Shown here: piece after piece, positions 51,901 to 62,800 of the stretch
Layout: each line of letters begins with the position of its first letter
Numbering within the stretch: the first letter of the stretch is position 1
Notes under the pieces: generated by a model
What the model saw: the letters and a program-made list of their open reading frames with translations, nothing else
Database searches by the model: none
What the model was told of the DNA's origin: nothing
Program-made: the position numbers and the translations under genes
Origin: Nymphaea colorata
Lineage: Eukaryota; Streptophyta; Magnoliopsida; Nymphaeales; Nymphaeaceae
Direction: 5' to 3'
DNA: 64,000 nt
NCBI RefSeq assembly: GCF_008831285.2
Contig: NC_045141.1
Coordinates: 26,711,315-26,775,314, forward strand

Positions 51901-54900
51901 TTTTTTCAGGTGAAAATCCATTAGTCCACAGTGGAGGAGCAGAAGACAAGGCTATTGGTTGTCAAGCCTTCACTTACTCAGAAGTTGTCAAGGTCACCAA
52001 CAATTTTAAACAGAAAATCGGGGAAGGAGGGTTTGGCCCCGTATACGCAGGCCGCTTACATGGGCAAGACGTAGCTGTCAAAATCCTTTCTCACAGATCC
52101 AAGCAAGGCTCAAAGGAGTTCTACACTGAGGTATCGTCACCGTTATATCGCCTAAATCTATACTTGTTTCATTTGAGTCGTTTTCATCGAGTGGATCGCA
52201 TCAAGCAGGTTTTTTTTTTTTCCCTTCTTTTGTGAATAGGTTGCTTTGCTCTCAAGGGTTCACCACAGAAATCTTGTGTCATTCATTGGATATTGTGATG
52301 AAGCTGAGAAGATGATTTTAATCTATGAGTACCTTCCGCGAGGAAATCTTCATCAAGCTCTGTCAGGTAAGAAATTCATGGACCTTGATCTGCGTTATTT
52401 TGTTTATTTGCTGCACATTTATTTATTTTTCCCTTTTATTATATCGTATATTTGCCATGCGCTTAATTAATTTCCTTGAAGTTATAAAATATTACAAATC
52501 ATGAAAATCTTGTTATTGACCTTGCTGCTATATATTTGCTTCCTAGCATTTGGTTCTTCATTCTCCGTTCCAGTTTAAAAATAGCTTACAGATAGGCTAC
52601 GACAATTGGTTTTTGGCAGCGTTTAAAAATGTTTCTACGAAAGGAATTGGTGGAGCTGCTGAATCGACCCGTGAATAAACTGATTCACCGATTTAGCTGA
52701 ATCGGTCCGTTCGTGAATCGACAAAAAAATTTAAAATCTTTTTGTGGGAATGTAAATGAAAACAATATGAAAATTAATTTGAAATATGACAAGTAAAATA
52801 TCTTTAAAAATACTGTAAGAACTGACCTGAGGCACTTTTGAATTGGCCAATTAATCAAATTGGTTTGCCATCGATCTGTTCAGATTTGAATTGGGGATTC
52901 TTCTTTTACAAGACATTTTGGAAGACGACACGTCATTGTGAACTTGGATTTACAGAAGAGGCATGGTGACCTTTGCTTTTTTTTTCCTCTTTCGCTTTTT
53001 TATTCCCCCTCGCTACTCTTCTCTACAACTTCTTTTTTTGGATATTCTAGGCCTCTATTCACTGCATATAAAATTTATTTAAACTGGTAATGCATTTGGA
53101 AAAATATTGACTGCAAGCGACGGACGGACAGGGTATAAAATGCATGGTAAGTTTTAATTGCACGAAAATACCACCACGAGCTGTATGCACAAAATGTCTT
53201 TCGTCATTTTCCGCAAGATTGGAAATATCTTGTTTTTGATTGAAATTGAAAATTTTAATATATGACTATAATTCCTTCCCAATATGTAGGTAGTTTAGCA
53301 CCATGACGTATAAGATTTTACATACTAACAACATTTTCATGCCAGGACAAGCGGAATTTGATTTGAATTGGTCTCAAAGACTTCAAATAGCACTGAATGC
53401 TGCACAAGGTTTCTCTTTCTTTTTCTCTCTCTCTCTGTGTGTGTATGTGTGTCTGTGTGTGTGACACACATAATTGGGTGAAAAATATTGACTTTATGTG
53501 AAACAGGATTAGAATACTTACACTCAGGGTGCAAGCCTGCCATCATTCACAGAGATGTGAAGAGCACCAACATCCTCCTAAATGACAAGTTTGACGCCAA
53601 AATTGCAGATTTTGGCTTGTCAAAATCTGGGATGCCTGATGGTGTTAGCCATGTATCAACTGCTGTTGCGGGCACCCCTGGTTACCTGGATCCAGAGTGA
53701 GTCCTTTATGTATAATACGCAAACCTCCAAAAAAATTGAGAAACATGAAATTAATTTTGGATACTTCTCCAAGTCAAACTACAGTTTTGCATGCACAGAG
53801 ATGCCCGATTTTTTCATCTTAAAATTTTTAACCTCCTGTTTGTTCAACGGATTAATACTGATTAGTTGATCTTGCAACTTCTGATCTAATTAGGTTTACA
53901 CTTTCCTCATAACTCTCCCCTCTTTTCTTTCAGTTTCGTGAAAGATTGGACATCGTTGAAATTTTCTTCTTCGTCGCTTTTTTAGTTTTCTTCATCTGTC
54001 GAATTTCGTCAATTGACCCTTCTCGCGTGCCACATCTTGTCTTTCCTTGTTATATTATGCAGGTTTCTTTAGGGGATAAGAATTTCTCATAGTGTTTTCT
54101 CTTATTTATCAGCTATCTGACGATAAAGTAATGCCTGATTCTCTTTCATTTGCCACTCAAGTTTTAAAGGTTTGTCGCAGATATTCCTCAACTTGCCGGC
54201 TAAATGAGAAAAGTGATGTATACAGCTTTGGAGTTGTGCTCCTAGAGCTTATTTCTGGAAAGCTACATGTTATGGATGAACCATCGGCACAAAAAATCCA
54301 TATTGTTGAGTGGGTATGATTTTTAAACAAACGCCATAGTGCAACATTATTTTATTTGGTTACAGTACATTTAGTTACTGCGACCAAATTATTGTTGGTG
54401 TGTATGATCTTAACAAAATATTACAGAACATTGTTTTATCTGCATTACAATGTCATTTGTCAGGTGTTTCTTTTCCTATAATGCCGAAAACACTCTATAG
54501 GTCTGAACTCTTGAGGTTTGTCGTCAAAGCGTTTTTTTGTTGTAATATGGAATTTTTATGTTTTTCTGAAATATGAAATCTTTGAATATTGACCCCGTGG
54601 AATTGTTCTGCTATATTAGATGCTTGAATGTTATTCAAAGAAAGAACAGTAGTATTACGCTGTTGATTTGGATGACAAAAATATCACACTACACAATTCA
54701 TCAGTTGCTTTTCACCATTTAGCGTGTCATGAATGACACAGTGCATGGGTCTTTGGTTGCAATATTGCTTCCATATGTTGCTCCAGATGTAGTATATTTA
54801 AGATCTGATTTGTTCAGCTCTCTTTTCGTCATTTGTTTGTTTGTTTGTTTCTTTTTTGAATTAATGCTTAAGTTTGTTTCAGCATGCTTCCTTGAATAAT

Positions 54901-55550
54901 TACAATCTGCTGCTCCTTTTTGGATGCAACGTTCCTTGGAATATTGATCTCTATATGGTTAAAGTATGTCATTCTTATATGAACTTAAAGCCTCTAACAG
55001 TTAAGACACACAATACCCTTACAGGCTACACTTTTGTCGAACCGCATATGGTCCGCATAATTAAAGTTACTCTCTCTTGAGAGAATTTACATTCACAAAT
55101 TGTTTTGGATTTCTTATTTTCCTAAATGTTGTTGGATTCAAGTTCAGTATTGTTCGTCCATAGTTTGTTCACCTGTTCAACTTTTTACTGGAAATGATCA
55201 TGGATCTCGCGTTCACTCATGATGCTATGAGCAGGCATTGGATTGATTCACTTTGATTATGTATGCAGGTAAAACCGAACCTTTTTAGAGGCAATCATGC
55301 GAATATTGCAGATCCAAGACTCTGTGGGAGTTACGATGTCGATTCGTTATGGAGGGTAGTGGACTTGGCATTGCAGTGCACTAGAGATAAGGGAATCAAC
55401 AGGCCGAATATGAGTTGCGTAGTAGCGGAGTTAAAAGAAGCCATTATGTTGTGTGGAGCAAGGTCGATCCAACACGAACCAGAAGAGTGCAACTCGTCCT
55501 ACAGTTCCAACTCTGCGCCCATGGTGCCTCTGTCTCCAACTACACGGTAA
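45978..55550 (+). CDS. Malectin-like LRR receptor kinase, full length (14 exons)
   Basis: Exons: 45978-45999, 47670-48213, 49578-50047, 50310-50445, 50540-50611, 50692-50763, 50865-50945, 51661-51827, 51910-52130, 52240-52366, 53346-53408, 53507-53696, 54181-54313, 55269-55550. Phases agree throughout; total 2580 nt (859 aa). The layout is a short hydrophobic leader, a malectin-like domain from GFISIDCG to about residue 345, and WEGLVC followed by three LRR units. Two of these lie on separate 72-nt exons, the LRR-I hallmark. A transmembrane helix (about 489-509) precedes a cytoplasmic kinase with [39 protein letters not shown] and RPNM, so it looks catalytically competent (RD type). It is a plasma-membrane receptor kinase; relatives act in immunity and symbiosis, but the ligand here is unknown. 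The frame is open upstream of ATG 45978 back to 45942 and encodes RHLLIALW, so the ancestral start was probably the codon at 45948, now TTG. Confidence 0.9.
46733..46882. repeat. Exact 75-bp tandem duplication in intron 1 of the receptor kinase
   Basis: Two units (46733-46807 and 46808-46882), identical base for base by eye, each starting ACATGTTCGTAGTGTATGTC and ending GAAATAATATT. Perfect identity next to otherwise diverged repeats points to a recent event or to an assembly duplication. Confidence 0.95.
47130..47340. repeat. Fold-back element in intron 1 of the receptor kinase
   Basis: It starts GGGGGCGTTTTATTGGTCTGG. It carries a perfect hairpin with 13-bp arms (ATGGAATTAGAAT / ATTCTAATTCCAT, near 47196-47225) and ends near GTTGTTTGGTTGAAATG. 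The GGAATTAGAAT-type hairpin and the GGCGTTT..TTTGGTTG ends resemble common plant MITEs. Outer borders are approximate. Confidence 0.55.
48741..48776. repeat. (TA)n microsatellite in receptor kinase intron 2
   Basis: A TA dinucleotide run with one GATA interruption, in the 1.36-kb intron between the two malectin exons. The rest of that intron (48214-49577) has no recognised content. Confidence 0.9.
53410..53465. repeat. (CT)n/(GT)n tract at the donor of receptor kinase intron 11
   Basis: A pyrimidine microsatellite begins within a few bases of the exon-11 donor (CAAG|GTTTCTC) and passes into a GT run. The third copy has a CT run at the same place (61552-61573), so the tract predates the duplication. 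Confidence 0.9.
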
Positions 55551-57879
55551 AATTTAACCCGTCACCGATATCTCTTGGCTGCTATTTGCTACCAGAATCG
55601 TCGTTTCCATAGGACCTCTTTGGTTTGTTTGGGTGGTACTCAGACCGTCTCCTGCAAAATAAGTGTATTTTATTCTTTTGTAATTGTACTCTCCAGAACA
55701 GAGAGCAAAGGGTTGGTTTTGGTATGGTGTTCGATTCAAAATCGATGTCTCGTAGACGCTTGGGTCGTTATAATAAGCATTTTGATTTGCATTGTGATTT
55801 GATGTGCTGGCTTTGTCTGATGTAAATGTAGCATTCACATGCAACGTTGACCATTGGAATTAGATTGAGTTTTGATAAATCAGAATGGGTTCGGATCTCT
55901 CGACTAATTTGAAGCCCCTTTTCTTTTGTAGTTGACCTAATTCAATGTGTTTGCTGGACTCATTGCAGTTCAATCCCTCTTATTCTGTTGGAATAAACAA
56001 ATTGGGTGCTGTGTGATTTGATAATAAGGCGGAATGCACAATTATTTTTTTTCAACTGTCTTCCATATCGATGTGAGTGGTTACACTTACACAAGTTGTT
56101 GGATTTGATCTCATATGCATGGGCACCAGGTTGTCTCCATTCCAACTGCATTGGAGAATCGCTCCTACAAAACCATAGCATGTCCAATTTAAATCTACAC
56201 CTTGAGATCCAATGGTAGGAAAAGGGTACAAATAACGCTCTTTTCAGTTTTCTCCCTGCACCACCATCAAGGTTTGGATGACATCGCCAGCCGGTTTTGA
56301 GGACCAAAACAGCATTCCAGAATCCTGTTGGGATAAGAAAGCCAGCTCTGGTTTTCATGTTCAAATCAATAACAGAGAGAGAGAGAGAGAGATTAGTAAA
56401 AAACCGATAAAAACCAGACTCTTTGATTTTGATTTTTAAAATTGTGTTTTTTTTTTGCAATTTAAACTTATTGATATGATCTTACCCCGGATGGGTTGAG
56501 GCAAAACATATAGTAAATTGATCATTTATTAGATTTGAATGGTGTTTTTATAATAAGAAAAAATGAATGGCCCACATGATATGATAATAAAAAAGTTAAC
56601 ATTTCTCATTAAAACAAGTTGAATCAAAGCATGTTTAAAATAGTCTTTATAAATATATTAAGATGTTTATATTTTATTCAAAATAGTTTTTTCACCTATG
56701 GAGTAAGTTTAATTTCAATAATAGTTTCACATTGTTGAAAATAAGATTTTTTTTTTTTGCTGAGAGACGATTATTGCAAAAATTTAGTCTGTTTCAAATA
56801 CATAATAAACTGATTGATTAAGGATAACTTATACAAAAATAAGTAAATGATTGGGGACACTAACATATAAATAAACAAAATTGTTGGGGCCAAAACAATA
56901 GTTAAATAAATGGATTTTGGGAGACGCAACTGCCCGCACTAAATCCACATGTAGCATCGCCCCTGGATTTCGTCCGTCCATCTCTCACACGCACATTTAA
57001 TGGTGGATACCAACCTTCATTAACTCTAACTTTATTTAACAACAATAAAAATAAAAATTGACGGGACATTGTATTCTTTAGTCCTACCAAATTGATGTCA
57101 CCTCCGGCGACCCGTACGATCGAAATGAACTAGTTTTGAAAGGCCCGGACAACCTCACCCCCAGCGTCGTTGTATCGGAACGAACTTTTTTTTTGTGTGT
57201 GTAAAAATACATGTCAATACATTTTGCATGGTACATGTTCCGGTAGACGAAAGCCTCACAGTTAGCTTCAGGTATAAAATTTCTATTGGAAAAGTACAAG
57301 GTTGATAACATATATGTATACGTTAAGGCCAAAAACTTATAGTTAACCCATGGATCATAGGTCATGGGTCAGCATAGATTGAACTAAACTCACAACACAT
57401 TCATCAAGTGCAGCAGTATCAAAATCTTCTGGCTGAAGAGTGCTAATTCAAAAAAAAAAAAAAAAAAAGGATTGAACCCTTCAAAGACATAGCAAAATAA
57501 TTGATGGGAACCTTTAAATAATTGAGTAGTATATACTAAATAAAACTAATATGTAAAACTGTGCGGGCAACTTCCCAGACAAAAACCACATGCTTCGCCC
57601 CTCGATTTGGTTTGGCGCTCTCATTCATCAACCTCTGACATGCACATTTAATTTAATGGTGCATACCAACATCTGATTAACTCTCACTCGTCAAAACTAA
57701 GCGGATATTCGTTTTATCCCTACCAATACATGTAACACAGATGTTCCACGACCACGAAAAAATCACTGCTCACAGCTCCAGAGCAGACACGAACATCTGT
57801 CTTCAACTTAGCCAACCTCATAGCTTATATCTCGTTCTCTGCATGACATTAACGGCCTGCTCACTTGAAGAGCCAGTCT
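55551..57879. other. Spacer between the full-length and third receptor kinase copies
   Basis: The first 350 bp are the 3' flank shared with the pseudogene at 41690-44000. They are followed by the duplicated block at 56030-56360 and then AT-rich sequence with poly-A/T runs (for example 57449-57468). No coding region is recognised. Confidence 0.55.
56030..56360 (+). repeat. Duplicated spacer block B
   Basis: Second copy of the block at 40980-41390, with the same order of matching words and small indels. It lies about 0.5 kb after the stop of the full-length receptor kinase. Confidence 0.8.
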
Positions 57880-58741
57880 GAGATCCACCAGGTTGATTTT
57901 TCTCACGTTTATATCTAGCCTTCTTGATTTACATATTGTTATTGGTAATAATAGGAACCAAGCAGCTAAGCCATTATGGCAAAGAAATAATATTGATGAA
58001 TCTCAGTAACTAAAGTTTCTTACGTGCTTTTCTTTTTTACCAGAAAACTCTGTGTATCCGTAGACCATTTTCAAATATATTAAAACGAACAGTCAAAGTA
58101 ATGGGATAGCCCCTAGACCCGGCCCACTGGTTTAAGCGCTCTGTTCGAGCTTAAAATTCAGTCCGCTGGCTTTGGGCTATCTAAACATGTATTCTCCGAA
58201 TTAAATAGTTCTTTCATACTAGTTATTGCTTGAGGTGACAAGATCAATAGGTAGGGATAAAAGCACTTTCTCCCTAATTTCTATTACAGATTAAAGTTGT
58301 TGATGTTTAATACCTATTGATTTGCGTTACAGAGGCGCCGATGGATGGGAGTGATTTTATGTCGTTCAACGAACTCATTCATTGCTTTTTGTTTTCCAGA
58401 ACCGCCAATTTCGTACCACTGAAAGGAATATATATATATATAGTAAGAAGAGAAGGCAAGCAGCTCAGATTGCCTATAAATTAATCATGAGGGATGACTT
58501 ATGATCGCAGTCCATCCTTTTGGAGCGTCCTTAATAACAATTGGTTGATGACGCAACTTTTTAACAGCCGCTGTGAGTCTCACCGTGCCACCCTTCAGTC
58601 CAAACAGCGCTTGGCTTTCATTTTGGAAAAAACAAAGACGCGAAAAAGATAAGATTGACTGACTTGATTATTCTCTGGTTTTCATAATTCTTTTTTTGCT
58701 GTCATGTTTGCTGGCGTGAGAGAATTCCCTAGACAATTTCA
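57880..58741 (+). promoter_or_regulatory. 5' flank and exon-1 relic of the third receptor kinase copy
   Basis: Homologous to 45460-46142. An exon-1 equivalent remains at 58548-58572: ATG ACG CAA CTT TTT, then a shortened tail and a GTGAGT donor in the correct phase 1. The hydrophobic leader codons present in the full-length copy ([11 protein letters not shown]) are deleted. Homology to the full-length copy stops abruptly after ACAATTTCAA at 58740. Confidence 0.75.
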
Positions 58742-59051
58742 ACGGGGCGCGGAGGAAGCATAAGTTGCCATCATTCTCCTCTGATTCCATCTGTTGTCTC
58801 CTTTGCTTCCATCTGTTGTATGTGAAACCTCCTTTCTGATCAGAAGCAGTGGGGAAGATGGGAACTCTGCAGACATTGACCTTAGGATGCTTGTTGTGGG
58901 AAATCGTAGCACTCCATATCTCTCTGGCCTTAGGGCAGTCCTCAGGTACTGTATCTTGAAACCCTCAAAATTGAATACTCCTTCATATTGTTGCAGTGCA
59001 GTACTCTGCCACTCCATGTCTAGGTTCCTGCTAGAACCAAGAAAGACATAT

Positions 59052-59120
<69 letters not shown>

Positions 59121-59410
59121 TATTCTTGTATTAATTAGTCATATATTACAAATATCGTCGACAGGCTTTAAAAGACCACATCTTTCTCGGGTGTTCTTCA
59201 GTAAAGCTGAAAATTTAAGGAAAATCTTGAGAAAAAAGCCTCAAACATGAGGAAAAAGTACAATAACTGTAAAACTGACGAGAAAATATAAACATAACTT
59301 GATAAAACGATGTTTTAGTAACAACAGAAATGAAGATAAATAATTTAACTTAAAGTTCTAAACTTCAAAGCAAAAATAACGAAACAAAATGTGAAAAAAT
59401 GAGGAACATT
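58742..59410. other. Unrelated DNA replacing the ectodomain exons in the third copy
   Basis: No similarity to the 4.9 kb (46143-51005) that carry malectin and LRR exons in the full-length copy. About 58750-59040 is open in more than one frame on both strands but resembles no family I know. It is followed by the (TC)n(CA)n tract and AT-rich sequence. Confidence 0.6.
59052..59118. repeat. (TC)n(CA)n compound microsatellite
   Basis: About 12 TC units pass directly into about 21 CA units. It is located in the segment that replaces the ectodomain exons of the third receptor kinase copy. Confidence 0.97.
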
Positions 59411-60089
59411 CATGTTTCCATTTTGCAGTTAATTAGGCATAATTGATTGTCCAATTCTCCCAATCAATTATCTGTTTCACATTGTTTTCAGGAAGCCAAT
59501 CAGCCAAAAACAAGAGGGAGAGAGAGAGTGGACAATAAAAACGAATAGAGTCACATCAGAATAGAACCGATGCGATCATTTTCATTGTGCCACTATGTAC
59601 ACTTCAGAAGTCTATATTTTATTTTGATTGTTCCAATATCTACACTTCAGAAAATATTTTAGCTGTGGTCCAGTTTCCAGCCATACAAATGCGATCTCCA
59701 CAATTGGAAATTTAGAAATCCTCCCTTAGATGAGTCCGTTTGAACACGTAAAATAGGATCACATAGTTATCAGGAGCAGCAGTCCAGAATTTCTTATGGT
59801 TGCCAAAATATATAATCGTAACTAAGTATAATAAACAAGCGATTTAAGAATATGTTTTTTAGGTTCTTAAACATGATAATTACGCCAGGACAGTTGAAAA
59901 CACACGAATATCCAGTTTCTCCAATCCAGTTGTTCTTCATTTTTAGTGCATCGATTTACTTAAGATTGTTAGCTGGTGAATGAAGTCGATCTCTTCTAAT
60001 TGTTTGAACCATTAAACATAAATACGGTCCTATATATTGCTATCTTATTCTCTTTACTACTTTGTTCTGCATCCTCTTATTGACTACAG

Positions 60090-62800
60090 CATTTCGGGGA
60101 ACAAGGAGCTCTGCTCGTCGGGTGTGTGTGATGTTCCTCCAGGACCCAAACCGAAGCCCAGTAAAGGTATCGTTATTGGAGTAAGTGTTTCAGCAGGTTT
60201 GCTGTTTCTCATGGTAGCCTCTGCAACCATTGTTATAAAGACGAAGAAAAGAAACCCACCTCGTAAGTGCGTTAATTTTCTTTCTTACGCTTCCTATTGT
60301 GATCTCACGCTGTAAAACTTCCATGACTTTTCAAGTCCTTAATTTCAGGTGGAAATCCATCTTCAGACTGCAGTGAAGAAGCAATATTAGAGATGTCTCC
60401 TGGGAGATGCCAAGCTTTTACTTTCAAAGAAATTGAAAAGATCACCGACAATTTTAGACAAAAGATCGGCAAAGGAGGTTTTGGTCCTGTATACCTTGGA
60501 CGTTTAAAGGGGCAAAAGGTGGCTGTCAAAGTTTCTTCTGATGAATCCAAACAAGGCTTCAAAGAGTTCAATAATGAGGTGAACGTTATGGTTACATCCT
60601 CTAAATTCATGTTTGGCCTTTCTGTGGCTTTGCTTTGTCATCAAGTGAGTAACCTCAGCACTTCCTTTTAAAGGTTGAATTGCTCTCAAGAGCTCACCAC
60701 AAACATGTTGTGTCATTTTTGGGATATTGTCATGACGCTAAACGCATGATTTTAATCTATGAGTACCTTTCAAGGGGAAGTCTCGAGGATGCACTATCAG
60801 GTAAGAAATTCAGGCATCTTAATCTGTGTTCTTTTGGTTATTACCGCACATTTATTTTCTTCCTTCCTGTTTAAATTGTTTACAACTGCCTTGCATCAAG
60901 GATTTCAAATAAATAATAGAAAGCACAAACTCACCGCAAAGAGAAAAGGAAACGAACTGTGTTTTCTTTCATCTGCCCTAAACAACTGTACAATAAAATA
61001 ACATCTATAAAGCAAGTCATCCTTGGACCTTGATCCTTGATCTGCTTATTACTGCATGCCGATTCCAACTCGCCACTCTATCCTACCACCTAATAACGGA
61101 GGTATAAATAATGAGGGAAAGTATTTTACACGGATTTCGGAAGATGATAGATTGCGATTGTTTTGAACTAGGCCGATATTTTTGCCCCAAAAAAAAGGGG
61201 CAGAAAAAGAAAGTATGAAGCATTGGGAAATGTTTTAACGCAAAAATCTAGTTAAACGTACGAGCACATATATGGGGAAATATTGACTGCAAGCATGGGA
61301 CAGGATGGAGCAAGATTAGTTTTGCACAAAAATAAGACCACAAATGATGCATACAAACTATGTTTAATCACATCCAGAAGATTGGAATTACTTTCTTTCA
61401 CTTGACAATCTGTAAAGCTTAATAGATTACCATAATCCTCCAACATGATGAGTAGTAAGTTATGACAAACTGAAAATCTCCTGTCAGGAAAAGCGCGAGT
61501 TAATTTGGATTGGAATCAAAGACTTCAAATAGCATTGGATGCTGCCCAAGGTCTCTCTCTCTCTCTCTCTCTCCCCTTCCTGTGTGTCTCACGCAGACAT
61601 ATGTACACATGATAGATATATATATTGATTGATTCAAGGATTTATGAACAGGATTGGACTACCTACACTCAGGGTGCAAGCCTGCCATCATTCACAGGGA
61701 TGTGAAGAGCGCCAACATTCTCCTAAATGACAAGCTTGAAGCCAAAATTGCAGATTTTGGCCTGTCAAAACCTGTGGCGTCTGAGGGTGTTACCCATGTA
61801 ACAACTGCTATTAGGGGCACCCCGGGTTATTGGGATCCAGAGTGAGTTATCTCTACTTTTAATCCCAGCTTTTGCATGGACGGAGATGATATTATATTAT
61901 ATATTAGTCCTTTTTTTTTAATGAAAAAAAATTACAAAGACCGCTTAACTTTTGTGCAGATAACAAATCAAGACTCAACTTTTAAGGATCAACAAATAAA
62001 CACTCAAACTTTTCAGTGGAACAATTAAAGTGGAGGGATAGTCAACAAAATTATCCATCTTGATCAAAATTATTTCCAAAGAAAATAAAGCAATAGAAGA
62101 AGATCAATTTTGACCAAAAGGTGTAATTGTGTAAGTTATTGCTCCACTCTAACCTTTTCCATGCGGAGGCAGTTCACTGAATTCCTCCCAAAATTTCACC
62201 CTTATTTGTTTATCTTCAAATTAAAGTTAAAAAATAATTTGTCATTGGTCTTCATTTGCTCTTTTGCAATTTTTTCTTATTTTTCGTCCAAATACGTAAT
62301 CTTGGTTGTTGAATAAATTAATACTGAGAAAGAGACCTTGCAACTTCTGACGAGTTGAACTTTTCTTCAGAACTTTCCTTTGCATATTTGCTCTCAATTA
62401 ATTTGATGAAACAATGGGCACGGACAAACCATTTTTTTCTCTAGTTTTTCCCTTTCTTCGCATCTGTTTGCAGGTGAACTGGTCACTCTCCTGAACACGT
62501 CTACGTAGAGTGGAGGTTTCCTTGTTCTTTTATTTAAGCTTCTGGTGGGATAAGATTAATTGTCATTGGTTGTCTCATAATTATTTTATAAACTGTCGTG
62601 CGATGATCATAATGAAATGCCCTGATTAATGTCTTTTATCTGCCACTCAAATTTATGGTTGCCACAGATACTGCGGAACCTGCTGCCTAAACGAGAAAAG
62701 TGATGTATACAGTTTCGGAATTGTGCTCCTGGAACTCGTTTCTGGAAAACGACATCTTATTGACGTACCTTCAGGCGAAAAAATTAATATTGCTCACTGG
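60090..62800 (+). CDS. Ectodomain-less receptor kinase paralogue (TM and kinase), partial at right edge
   Basis: Exons: 60090-60262, 60349-60578, 60674-60800, 61488-61550, 61652-61841, 62668-62800. The last four have exactly the sizes of their counterparts in the full-length copy (127, 63, 190, 133 nt). They encode ISGNKELC, a transmembrane helix ([19 protein letters not shown]), and a kinase with [39 protein letters not shown] and EKSDVYSFG; no catalytic residue is missing. The final exon should begin at 64002: the window ends ATGCA where the full-length copy has ATGCAG|GTAAAA. No malectin or LRR exon lies between 55551 and 60089, and no in-frame ATG precedes the membrane helix. The first in-frame ATG is at 60393, after the helix. 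It may be a 5'-truncated pseudogene, a cytoplasmic kinase, or have acquired a new first exon. Confidence 0.75.
61552..61573. repeat. (CT)n at the donor of intron 11 in the third copy
   Basis: It starts directly at the 5' splice site (CCCAAG|GTCTCTCTCT), at the same place as the tract at 53410 in the full-length copy. Confidence 0.95.

Noticed and set aside
58548-60262. A productive transcript splicing the exon-1 relic straight to the membrane exon in the third copy
   Set aside because: The relic ends in phase 1 and exon 8 needs phase 2, so the junction is out of frame.
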